The notes under the pieces were generated by a model. The model saw only the letters and a program-made list of their open reading frames with translations, did no database searches and was not told where the DNA came from. The translations under genes and the position numbers were made by a program. A DNA stretch of 19,249 bases. Source: an uncultured Gemella sp. (GTDB lineage: Bacteria; Bacillota; Bacilli; Staphylococcales; Gemellaceae). This document shows, piece by piece, positions 8,500 through 16,247 of the stretch (positions within the stretch are counted from its first letter, which is position 1; every line of letters starts with the position of its first letter). Location: positions 1 to 19,249 of the forward strand of contig CAKMQF010000089.1 of the NCBI GenBank assembly GCA_927911745.1, given 5' to 3'.

Positions 8500-9892
8500 T
8501 TAATTAATATCAGATAATAAATCTTTAGGTTTTCTATATGCTAATCTGCTAGATGCAATTCCTACAGCAATGACAATTATTGCAATACCAACAAGTACCA
8601 CTGTTAGCATATTATCCATACTAACACTTACATCTAAGGCAGTTATAATTTTATTAGCTCCCTCTACTTCAGCATTAGCACCTAGATTAACTCCATTAGC
8701 TTGATTTGAAATAGTTTTACTTACAGATTTAATAGATTGTTGTAGTATCTGATTTCCGATATTTTGACTAATTGCACTTCCTACGAAATATGAAGCGATA
8801 AAGCTTGGAATACTAATTAATAGAACCTCAAGAATAAATTGTCCTATGATGCTCGCTTTAGTCATACCAATCGCTAAACTTACACCGATTTCTTTTCTTC
8901 TACTATTTATCCATAAGAATAATATTAGCGATAGAATCACTATACTAAAGACTATTGTACTTATGAATACACCATTAGTCAGACTATAAATTGTATCTAA
9001 TGATTGTTGAAGAGCTGGGAAGTTCTGATTACTTTTAACTAACATATACTGTTTCCAATTAATAGGAAGCTTTTTAGCATCACTAATAATACTATCAACT
9101 TTATCTTTCCCGTCAACTAAGAATGTTGCATCTTGATATATTTTCTTTGCCATCTTCATAGTTGTATAAAAGTTTTTGTTGTTTGAGTATCAGCTATAAA
9201 AATATTATCATATAGTTCCATATGACTAGAAGTAGCGCCTTTGTTCTGACCTCCAAAAATACCAACTACAGTAACTTCAACCTCTTTATCAGATTTTTTC
9301 TCATTATCTGCGTCATTTGGATTACCTTTTAATTTGATCTTATCCCCAACTTTAACTTTATTCTTCTTAGCGAAACCTTCATGAATCAAAACAGAATTTT
9401 TATCATTATCAGTTAGATGACGTCCCTCTTGTAATTTTAACGTCTCTGCAGAGAATCTATCATCTAATGAAGAATCATTAGTTCCAGTTACAATAACCGT
9501 TTTAGAGAAAAGTTGTCTTTGCTTGTTGTTTTTTTCTTCTTGCTGATGATTCGCAAGTTTTAAAGGCTCTAAGTCAATTAGATCCGCACTTACGTTCATT
9601 CTTTTTAAATATATTTTTTTCACTCCTGGAAGATTTTTTTATCTTCTCAATATCCTCACCTATTAAGTTACCTGCCCCCCTAGCAGTCCCTTGATTAGTT
9701 TTTCTATTTATCTCCATAGAAAAACTACTAGTAATATTTTGAAAAGTTTCTTTTGATAAAGCATCAGTTGATTTTTTTAATTGATATAGTACTTAAAATT
9801 AATGATGACATAGTAGCTAATATTAAAAAAATAACTAATGATTTAAAACTTTTTCTGGTTATATATAACCATGCCTTTTTTAGAATCGACAT
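8500..9892 (-). CDS. ABC transporter permease, FtsX/MacB-like (second), frameshifted
   Basis: This is a paralogue of the downstream permease, beginning MSILKKAWLYITRKSFKSL with a GAGGTG site before ATG 9892. Three single-base defects split it: seven A instead of six opposite 9772-9778, the same opposite 9634-9640, and a missing A opposite 9173-9177. With these repaired it reads through a MacB-type core ('LKLQEGRHLTDNDKNSVLIH', 'VGDKIKLKG', 'VTVVGIFGG') to FtsX membrane segments with RRKEIGVSLAIGMTK. It ends PKDLLSDIN after about 463 residues. Membrane segments lie near the N-terminus and in the last 180 residues. Two permeases per ATPase suggests a heterodimeric exporter. The defects are all in A-runs and look like sequencing artefacts, but loss of the gene cannot be excluded. 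Confidence 0.85.
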
Positions 9893-9952
9893 TCTTTACA
9901 CCTCTTTTATTTAATTTTTTCAAATAGTATTAATAACTATTATCATTCTATA

Positions 9953-9958
9953 ATTATA
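9953..9958 (-). promoter_or_regulatory. Possible -10 element of the ABC operon
   Basis: TATAAT on the minus strand lies about 60 bases upstream of the second permease start. No convincing -35 hexamer is present, so activation by a regulator, perhaps the adjacent Rgg, is possible. Confidence 0.35.
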
Positions 9959-10006
9959 TGATACCGTTTTTACTTAAAATATAATTTATATTATTTAAAT
10001 AAATTG

Positions 10007-10018
10007 TAAAACGTTTTA
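10007..10018. promoter_or_regulatory. 12-bp palindrome upstream of the ABC operon promoter
   Basis: TAAAACGTTTTA is a perfect palindrome about 50 bp upstream of the presumed -10 of the exporter operon. It resembles a cre core but has one base too many between TG and CG, so I do not call it a CcpA site. It could be an operator. Confidence 0.35.
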
Positions 10019-10037
10019 ATTAATAATACAAATAAAA

Positions 10038-10078
10038 ATCCAAAACACAAGATTCATTTGTTTCTCGATATTTTGGAT
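10038..10078 (-). terminator. Intrinsic terminator of the first rgg gene
   Basis: Arms ATCCAAAA and TTTTGGAT, with an inner ACAA/TTGT-type pairing, lie about 50 bases after the rgg stop. A T-rich tail (GGATTTTTATTT) follows on the minus strand. It separates rgg from the exporter operon. Confidence 0.6.
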
Positions 10079-10125
10079 AAACACATTTTTAATTAATTTA
10101 CACTATAATTAATAGATAATTTGTT

Positions 10126-11055
10126 TTAGAATTCAAAATCAATACCTGTTTTATTTCTCTCATAAAACCATTTAACTAGTCTATCCCTAGTTAAATTATC
10201 AGCAAGAAGATTGTTTAAAGAAATTTGTGCATCTAAATAACGTATACATTTGTTAGCAAGTTCTACTCCTTCAGGTTTATTAAGTTTAAGTTGAATTTGA
10301 GCTAATATGTAGTTAAAAGCATTCATATGATACTGAAAATGAGTAACATTACTATAATACGTCTTGAGTAAATTTATAGCTTCTATACACCTTTCTTCAG
10401 CCTCTTCAACAAATCCTCTTCTTGATAATAAAGCTACAGCACCATGTATTAATATCAGAGATCTTTCCGATCTGTCAACAGCAAATATACTATCTGAAGT
10501 AACAGGTTTCATGTTTTCCTCTATTACGCGACGAATAAAATCATCTAAAAATTCTTCTGCTGTAGATGTTCTTAACATAAAAGTTAATGTTAGCATTTCA
10601 TTAGAATTATGACTATCTAAACTTCTTAGATGATTTAAAACAATTTCCCTATTTTCTTTAATTATCTTAGGTCCCTCAAGATCACCAGATATACTAATAA
10701 TCTGATCAATATATAGTCTTTCATTCATACTTATTTTATCTTTTTGTAAGCTTTTTACAGCCAATGATCTAATAGCTGAGGTACTTCCTGACGTATCTAG
10801 ATTTCTCACTTCTCTTAAAAATTCAGATATATCGAAACCTACAAGTGGTATATATTCAGAAAAATAATCATGGTAACTAATTCCAATATTTCTCAAAAGT
10901 TGCTCAAAAATCTCTAAAGATACACTTGTTTCATCTGCTTCAAATCTGATCAATGTTCTTACAGAAATTGCATCTCCTGCAGCATCTTTTAATTTGACGC
11001 CACGACCTTCTCTAATCTGTTTGAAGATCTTTCCATGCATTTTATTATCGTCCAT
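10126..11055 (-). CDS. Rgg/GadR/MutR-family transcriptional regulator (complete)
   Basis: This 309-residue cytoplasmic regulator is intact in one frame. The N-terminal helix-turn-helix covers about residues 6-60, with HGKIFKQIREGRGVKLKDA, SVRTLIRFEADETSVS and EQLLRNIGISYHDYF. The remaining 240 residues are the helical-repeat peptide-binding region of the family, ending in KTGIDFEF, an ending shared by all three rgg loci in this window. Rgg proteins bind short hydrophobic signalling peptides and activate or repress neighbouring genes. An AAGGAGG site lies 11 bases before ATG 11055. A TATAAT lies at 11095-11090 on the minus strand. Its likely targets by position are the ABC exporter operon downstream or the small genes upstream. 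I could not find a convincing pheromone gene. Confidence 0.9.
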   Translation of the reverse strand: MDDNKMHGKIFKQIREGRGVKLKDAAGDAISVRTLIRFEADETSVSLEIFEQLLRNIGISYHDYFSEYIPLVGFDISEFLREVRNLDTSGSTSAIRSLAVKSLQKDKISMNERLYIDQIISISGDLEGPKIIKENREIVLNHLRSLDSHNSNEMLTLTFMLRTSTAEEFLDDFIRRVIEENMKPVTSDSIFAVDRSERSLILIHGAVALLSRRGFVEEAEERCIEAINLLKTYYSNVTHFQYHMNAFNYILAQIQLKLNKPEGVELANKCIRYLDAQISLNNLLADNLTRDRLVKWFYERNKTGIDFEF

Positions 11056-11164
11056 TCAAGTATCCGCCTCCTTAAATAATCTCGATAATATTATATCATA
11101 AATTAAGTAACTAATGTAGAAAATATAACCTTTTTTCTTATGTATTTGATTCTATATTTTAATT

Positions 11165-11185
11165 TTGTTCACAAATTGTACACAA
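11165..11185. promoter_or_regulatory. Tandem TTGTnCACAA direct repeats upstream of rgg
   Basis: TTGTTCACAA and TTGTACACAA occur side by side with an 11-base period (one helical turn), about 70 bp upstream of the rgg -10. Each is nearly self-complementary. This fits a cooperative regulator-binding site, perhaps for autoregulation; no family consensus was matched. Confidence 0.4.
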
Positions 11186-11196
11186 TTTAAAAATAT

Positions 11197-11242
11197 AAAA
11201 AAGAGTAACCGACAACACAACACAACACGGTTACTCTTTTTT
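11197..11242. terminator. Strong bidirectional-type terminator hairpin
   Basis: A perfect 14-bp stem (AAAAAAGAGTAACC and complement) encloses an 18-base loop of ACAAC repeats. A T-run closes either side. On the minus strand it immediately follows the possible broken small gene at 11231-11547; on the plus strand no gene precedes it. Confidence 0.75.
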
Positions 11243-11547
11243 AATGCCTATATTATTCTCCGTTAATAATCCTTGTTTATAAACTTCAAAATTAATACTT
11301 TTCTCATCATTATTATATTTTTTTACTTAATATTATTTATTTAGGTACATAATACTTTCTTTTCTCCAACTTTGTTAAATTTAAATTTCTTTGAACACTT
11401 TTTCAATTAAATCTAAAATATAATTTAACAAAATTGTTTTTTTATAAACTTCATTTTCCTTTTCTATAAACGATTATTATAACTACTTTCCCTAGAATAT
11501 TCATGTTGACGAAAAAAACAACCAAAAGTGTCAACATCATATTTCAT
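11231..11547 (-). pseudogene. Possible broken small gene of unknown function
   Basis: Between an extended -10 promoter and a strong terminator, minus-strand frames read coherent pieces in order: MKYDVDTFGCFFRQHEYSRE, then IEKENEVYKKTILLNYILDL followed by IEKVFKEI, then KFNKVGEKKVLCT, then YNNDEKSINFEVYKQGLL with a stop inside the terminator stem. Joining them needs about four single-base changes in A/T runs and would give a protein of roughly 105 residues. I do not recognise it. Alternatives are several tiny ORFs: for example, MKFIKKTILLNYILDL... would be a 24-residue amphipathic peptide with one extra A. The transcript may also be non-coding, since ATGTTGAC/GTCAACAT (11503-11510 and 11530-11537) can form a hairpin near its 5' end. 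Confidence that something is transcribed is higher than that it is this protein. Confidence 0.3.
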
Positions 11548-11595
11548 CTTTTTTATAGTAAATAATAAGTACGGACTCTCTTATAGACATTTATT

Positions 11596-11604
11596 ATTAT
11601 AGCA
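11596..11604 (-). promoter_or_regulatory. Extended -10 promoter
   Basis: TGCTATAAT on the minus strand lies about 50 bases before the presumed start of the broken small gene. It is the same extended -10 sequence seen at cmk. The AT-rich stretch from here to 11892 shows no gene I can support. Confidence 0.5.
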
Positions 11605-11892
11605 TCACAATAATATAAAATAACAAATCATGTTAAAATTGTCACTTTTTGAGATTAATTTTAACTACAAATATAAAAAATGACTCCTGTGACACTTTAT
11701 TCAAAAATATCCTGAAAGTTCGTATTTATGTATATCTATTTTGGTAAAATAAACATATTACATTTTAATATATGTATATTAATATTATAAAACTACTAAT
11801 TTACATAATCAAAGTATTTATTTGATAACTATTAACTTAGTATCGCTACTTTATGTTATGTAGTTACTACCTCCTTATCTCTTTATATCTAA

Positions 11893-11941
11893 ACATATAA
11901 AAAACCAAGGAATAACAGCTATCCCTTGAGTTTTTATATGT
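11893..11941 (-). terminator. Terminator of the CxxC-repeat protein gene
   Basis: A long imperfect hairpin with outer arms ACATATAAAAA and TTTTTATATGT and an inner stem around CCAAGG/CCTTG lies about 50 bases after the gene's stop. A T-rich tail follows on the minus strand. Confidence 0.6.
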
Positions 11942-11993
11942 TTTTTTATTGGTTTATATAAGTCATTATAAGTTATAAAAAACAGTGCTTTTA

Positions 11994-12338
11994 CTAATTA
12001 AACACCGACATTAGCCCTACTACTGTAGTTATTTCATTTTTCTTGACGTCAGTATTGTCATTTTTGTCATTCTGACATTTGTTACATTTTAGAGCTTTTC
12101 TCTTTTTAATGTCATCGGTGTCACTTTTACACATATTACATTTTACCTCTGTTTTATTTTGAATGTCATTCATGTCACTTTGTATAATCTCCCCTTGTAC
12201 CCCAACTATATCTTCTGCGAAATTACTTTGCTTTGTAAAACTATTAGACAATTCCCCTAATGTGCTTAATCCAAATAAGTACATACCTAAGCAACTTTGT
12301 TTCTCATTTATTAATAAGTGTTGTTTTCTATTTTTCAT
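11994..12338 (-). CDS. Small protein with 18-residue CxxC repeats, possibly exported
   Basis: This 114-residue protein is not one I recognise. ATG at 12338 is preferred (GGAG site 7 bases upstream) over the earlier in-frame ATGs. Residues 1-35 have a basic start (MKNRKQ) and a hydrophobic stretch around GMYLFGLSTLG, vaguely like the YSIRK signal of the surface protein nearby, but no clear cleavage site. From residue 54 there is a repeat of exactly 18 residues (54 nt): SDMNDIQNKTEVKCNMCK, SDTDDIKKRKALKCNKCQ, then a degenerate third start NDKNDNTDVKKN. The cysteines (67, 70, 85, 88) form CxxC-x14-CxxC, compatible with a zinc-binding ribbon or disulfides. The C-terminus ends in a hydrophobic ITTVVGLMSVFN. 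It lies between two rgg loci. Confidence 0.6.
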   Translation of the reverse strand: MKNRKQHLLINEKQSCLGMYLFGLSTLGELSNSFTKQSNFAEDIVGVQGEIIQSDMNDIQNKTEVKCNMCKSDTDDIKKRKALKCNKCQNDKNDNTDVKKNEITTVVGLMSVFN

Positions 12339-12381
12339 AAGCATCTCCATTTCTATAAGTTATCGTATGCTTATTTTATCA

Positions 12382-12409
12382 CTGATTAAAGCACTATTTT
12401 TATAATCAG
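12382..12409. promoter_or_regulatory. Inverted repeat upstream of the CxxC-repeat gene
   Basis: CTGATTA (12382-12388) and TAATCAG (12403-12409) form a perfect 7-bp inverted repeat with 14 bases between, 45-70 bp upstream of the start. Its position suits an operator of the gene; no regulator can be assigned. Confidence 0.4.
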
Positions 12410-12469
12410 AAAACATTGTCTTATTTAAAATAAATATAGCTAAAAATAAGGAGTTGATTAAGAAAATCA

Positions 12470-12481
12470 GACAAATTTGTC
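12470..12481. repeat. Perfect palindrome in the intergenic stretch
   Basis: GACAAATTTGTC is a perfect 12-bp palindrome flanked by ATCA and CGAT, about 130 bp upstream of the CxxC-repeat gene. It may be a protein-binding site. The rest of 12410-12534 is AT-rich without visible genes. Confidence 0.35.
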
Positions 12482-12534
12482 CGATTAATATTATCACAAA
12501 ATAATCATTAGTCACTATATTACAAATAAGAATA

Positions 12535-12566
12535 GTATTTAAGGAAAAATTAATCTCCTTAAATAC
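12535..12566 (-). terminator. Hairpin after the rgg remnant
   Basis: A perfect 10-bp stem GTATTTAAGG/CCTTAAATAC with a 12-base loop sits 35 bases after the remnant's stop on the minus strand. The T tail is poor, so termination strength is uncertain. Confidence 0.5.
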
Positions 12567-12600
12567 TCTACTAATACATTATATTGATGTCATATAATTT

Positions 12601-12786
12601 TTAAAATTCAATATCAATTCCAGTTTTATTTACTTCAATGTAGCAATAGGGAGACTTGTTTCATCTGCCTCAAAACGATTTAACGTTCTTGTAGAAATAA
12701 CATCTCCTGCGATATCCTTTAATTTATACCCTCTTTCTTCTCTTAACTTTTTAAAAACTCTTCCATGCATATTTTTTTTCGTTCAT
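12601..12786 (-). pseudogene. rgg remnant: helix-turn-helix fused to the last codons
   Basis: The minus strand has an AGGAG site and ATG at 12786. After removal of one surplus A (eight opposite 12771-12778) it reads MNEKNMHGRVFKKLREERG, then YKLKDIAGDVISTRTLNRFE and ADETSLPIATLK with TAA at 12632-12630. This matches the first 50 or so residues of the other two Rgg proteins and is closest to the one at 16248-17175. Directly after it, in another frame, comes VNKTGIDIEF and a stop, the family's C-terminal ending. About 230 codons between these points have been lost in one internal deletion. It could still make a roughly 51-residue DNA-binding-only protein that competes with intact Rgg; otherwise it is a dead duplicate. 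Confidence 0.8.
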
Positions 12787-13001
12787 TATTTTCTCCTAGA
12801 TTATCTATTAAACAATCAATATTATTCTTTGTATATTTTCCAGTTCTAAAATATTCGCATAAAATCACAGATAATCATTATAATAACTACACAATAATCA
12901 TAATATACCTATATTTTACCATAAATCATGAATATTTTTTTGTAGTTAGATTATATAAAATAAAATTTTTAATTTTACTTTTATATAGTATATATGAACA
13001 A

Positions 13002-13038
13002 AAACCCCAAGGTATAAGTATTTTATACCTCGAGGTTT
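13002..13038 (-). terminator. Terminator of the LPXTG surface protein gene
   Basis: A 16-bp stem with two mismatches (AAACC.C.AGGTATAA and its complement) around GTATT lies 55 bases after the stop. On the minus strand it ends GGGGTTTTTG. The AT-rich 12787-13001 holds only the presumed promoter of the rgg remnant. Confidence 0.7.
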
Positions 13039-13092
13039 AAATTTTATTTCAATAAATATAGACTAAGATTTTAATCTTATATCCAACATTTA

Positions 13093-15986
13093 TTAGTTTT
13101 GTTTATCTTTTCTTTTTAGTCTTGCGGCTACTGCTAAGGCTACTAAACCTGCTACTGTTGCCATTCCACTTTGGCTTTCACCTGTATTAGGTAAAGTTTT
13201 TAATCCATTTGAATTAACACTTGGATGTTGTAAGGCAGGTTGGTTATTTGATGAACCTGGAGCTTTGTCCTCTGATTTTGCAGGTACGTTTGGTGTTTTT
13301 GGCTTATTAGGTGTACCAGGTGTTGTTGGTTGTTCTGGTGTTTCTGGCTTGACAGGAGCACCTGGTATTATTGGCTGACCTGGTAATACAGGCTTATCAG
13401 GAGTCTCTGGTCTTTCAGATTTTTTCTTTTTCTCTTCTTCATCTTTTAGATATTTCTCAAGATCAAACTCTATTGGATCTATTGTATTATTATCAGCTAA
13501 TACTGCCCATTTAAAGTTTTCAAGTTTGAATTGTCTTTGTACTTTTTCTAATTCTTTAGTGTCATCAGCTAATTGTTTAGAAATTGCGATTAATTCAGCT
13601 TTTAGTGTACTTAAATCTTTTTCCAGTTCAGCTTTGACTACTGTTGCTTTAGCTAATTTTTCTTTATTTTTATCTAACTCTAGTCTATCTTTTCTTATTT
13701 TAGCGAAATTATCTTTTGCTTCATCTAATGCTTTTTTAGAAGCTTCTATTTCATTTTCAAGTTGAGAGATTTTAGCTGTAGCTGTACCAATTTCACCTTC
13801 AACGTCTTTTTGTAGTGCTTTTGCTCTGTCTAATAGTTTAGTTCTTTCTTCTACATCTTTTTGAGCAGCGTCTAATCAGCAGCTAATTTAGTCATTTTTT
13901 CAACATATTTAACGTTATCTAATTCAAGTTGGTCTACAACTTTTTGTTGTTCATCTGCTTTAGTTGTTAAGTTGTTGATTTTAGCGTCAACTTCTTGTAC
14001 TTTAGCAGTTGCTTTTTCTGTTTGTTTTTCAGTAGCTTTAAGTTCATCCAATACTTTAGTAGCACTGTCTACGTTAGCTTTAGCGTCTACTACTGGTTGT
14101 TCTTTGCTTTCACGAACTTTTACAGCGTCAGCATATGCTTTCTTGAAACTGTCAAGATCTGGTACTGCTGGTAATTCTACTGTATCTTTTGATTCGTTGC
14201 TGTATTTAGCGATAAAGTTTTGTTTAGCTCTTTCTTCAGCCTCATCACTTTGGTCATCATAAGTCCTGTTACCATCTTTGTCATCAAATCCTGGGATAGC
14301 ATTATCTTCATCAACTTTAACATAAGAGATTTTAATAATACCTTGTTTTGGCAATTTAGCTACCTCTTTTTCAAATTCATCAAAAACATCAAGTGGCATA
14401 GATTTGAACCCTAAAATGTTCCCGAATTCATCTAATTTAAGGTATTGTTTATTCTTTCAACAAATTTTTTTTGAAAGTCGATTGATATTTTCATTTTTAC
14501 CCACATTTTCGAAATGTGCAACACCAAGTCCCATTGGTGTTTTCGCTTTATATAATTCTTCAGCATGACCATAACCACCTGTAATATTTCCCTCATAGAA
14601 GAATAACATTACTGAGTTATAAACATGTTCGTATAATGCGTTTCTTGACATTTTGTGATCACTAAATGTTGTTGAACCTGCATTATAAAGGTTTTCGTAG
14701 TAGTTTTTACCTCTGATTAAACCATGTTTGGCTGCAACTTCAGAAATACCTTTGATGTAGTGACCACCGTGTAAATCGTAGTGGTTATCTCTCATTACAG
14801 TTTCTGTGATTTCTTTTGCTAATTGCATTGAATTTTTGTTAACTTTTAATGGTTCAAGTCCGAATTGACTACGGATTTGGTTTAATAAGTAAATACCATA
14901 TTGTGACATTTTAAGTCTTTCTTCTTCAGACATGTTTCTTAAGTCGATTTCATAATCATCATCGTGACTATATCTGTTGTAAACAAATTCATGGTTAATT
15001 TCTTTTTCTATAGCTTTTAATTGGTCACGCAATTCTCTACGTTTAGCAAATTTTTCATCTATAGTTAGACCTTTTTGTTTCCAGTTTAGAGTATAATCCA
15101 TGTATTCTTTGAATTTATCTACGAAACGTTGATCTAATGAAATTTTATATTTTACATTTCTACCATAAGGCATCACTACAGCATCATATTCTTCTTTTTT
15201 AGTCGCTTCATCTTTCTTCGCTTCATCAAGTTCAGCTGTCTTAGCTTTTAATTCTTCTTGTTTAGCTTTTAAGTTTTCTTCAGCTTTCTTAGTATCTTCA
15301 GCAAGTTTAGCATCAAATTCTTTAGCTTTCTCTAATTCTTTTTCAGCAACCACTTTATTAGATTTTTCTGTTTCTAATTCTTTTTTAATATCTTCGTTCT
15401 TAGCTTTTTCAGATTCTAGTTTCTTAGTAACATTTTCAGTTCCGTCAATTTCATCTTTGATTTCTTTAGCTTTTGCTTGTTTAGATTCAAGATCTTTAAT
15501 TTTATCCGCAACATCTTTTTTCACTAGTACTAAATCAGATTCTCTTTCTTCTTTTTCAGTATTAGTTTTTTACTAGTTCACTATTTTTTATTTTTTTAAT
15601 TCTTCAGTCGCTGATTCTACATTTTTTTCAGCTTTATTGATATTTTCATCAGTAGCATCTTTATCTCTTTCGATATCTGCCTTAATTTTACTGATTTCAT
15701 TATCATTGTTAGTGATTTCTGTTGTTTTATTTTCAATTGCTTTATTTTTTAAGCTTTCTGCTTCTTTAGATGCATCTACCTTTGCTTGAGCTTTTTCTAC
15801 ATCTTGTTTTGTAGTCTTACCAACTACCTCTTTTTCAATTAGCTTCGGAGCTTTTTCTTCGCTAATTTCATTAGCTTTAACATCACTACCACTAGCTACT
15901 GCTCCAATAAAACTAATTCCTAAAAGAACTGACATAGCTCCTATTTTATTCTTCCTAAGTGAAAACCTTTGTTTTCTTTTTATCAT
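13093..15986 (-). CDS. LPXTG cell-wall surface protein with SEC10/PgrA-like domain, frameshifted
   Basis: Reconstructed, this is a wall-anchored protein of about 960 residues. The N-terminus KQRFSLRKNKIGAMSVLLG is a YSIRK-type signal directing secretion at the septum. A charged coiled coil follows (about 45-270), rich in Lys, Glu and Ala. The central region (about 270-530) reads ISLDQRFVDKFKEYMDYTL, MSQYGIYLLNQIRSQFGLEP, DLHGGHYIKGISEVAAKHGL and GGYGHAEELY. This matches, from memory, the SEC10/PgrA surface-exclusion domain, a CAP-like fold. A second coiled coil, a Pro-rich wall-spanning linker (about 840-920), LPNTGE (coding 13194-13180), a membrane helix and RLKRKDKQN complete it. A stop at 15590-15588 and single-base defects near 15566-15571, 14465-14472, 14436-14438 and 13873-13875 split it, mostly in A/T runs. 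GGAGG precedes ATG 15986. The likely role is adhesion or cell-cell contact. Confidence 0.87.
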
Positions 15987-16129
15987 AATATATTTCCTCC
16001 ATAAACAAATGTAAACAATGATTTATAGAGATAATTTTAACATGAAGTATTACTGTTTACATAAATTATGAAGAAATAGTCACATCACCCTTAAAATATG
16101 CAGTTATCTTTAATATTTACTTCTCATAA

Positions 16130-16145
16130 ATGACAAAACTGTCTG
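16130..16145. promoter_or_regulatory. Possible operator upstream of the surface protein gene
   Basis: ATGACAAAACTGTCTG shares the GAC-N6-GTC core of the two stronger GTGAC-N6-GTCAC sites at 17307 and 17367. It lies about 145 bp upstream of the surface gene start. The match is partial (7 of 10 arm bases). An inverted pair TGTAAACA/TGTTTACA also lies in 16011-16062, nearer the start codon. Confidence 0.25.
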
Positions 16146-16195
16146 CTGAATTTATAACGAAAATAATATAAAATAAGATTTAAATAATAAAAAAA

Positions 16196-16227
16196 GAAAC
16201 TAATCCACAAACTTGTGAACTAGTTTC
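16196..16227 (-). terminator. Terminator of the second rgg gene
   Basis: A 15-bp stem, GAAACTA/TAGTTTC extended inward by TTCACAA/TTGTGGA with wobble pairs, is followed by CTTTTTTTATT on the minus strand. It lies 20 bases after the rgg stop and separates it from the surface protein gene. Confidence 0.8.
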
Positions 16228-16247
16228 TCAAACACTTTTATAAATTA

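Noticed and set aside
9925..9955. Fur-box-like sequence upstream of the exporter operon (GATAATAGTTATTA)
   Set aside because: Only a partial match in a very AT-rich region, and no iron-related gene is nearby.
10003..10019. cre-like catabolite-repression site
   Set aside because: TGTAAAACGTTTT has one base too many between TG and CG compared with the CcpA consensus; listed only as a palindrome.
11728..11790. Plus-strand 20-codon ORF (MYIYFGKINILHFNICILIL) resembling a short hydrophobic pheromone precursor
   Set aside because: There is no ribosome-binding site, and the surrounding sequence is so AT-rich that hydrophobic short ORFs are expected by chance.
11866..11877. Strong Shine-Dalgarno-like AAGGAGGTAG on the minus strand
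   Set aside because: No start codon with an open frame follows within a usable distance, and no indel in a nearby run creates one.
12765..13040. Plus-strand 91-codon ORF
   Set aside because: It is antisense to the rgg remnant's start and runs through the surface-gene terminator; its composition is just AT-rich translation.
13261..13420. Possible repeat array or CRISPR-like pattern
   Set aside because: The periodicity comes from the Pro-Gly-Thr-rich wall-spanning linker of the LPXTG protein. No CRISPR repeats or cas genes are present.
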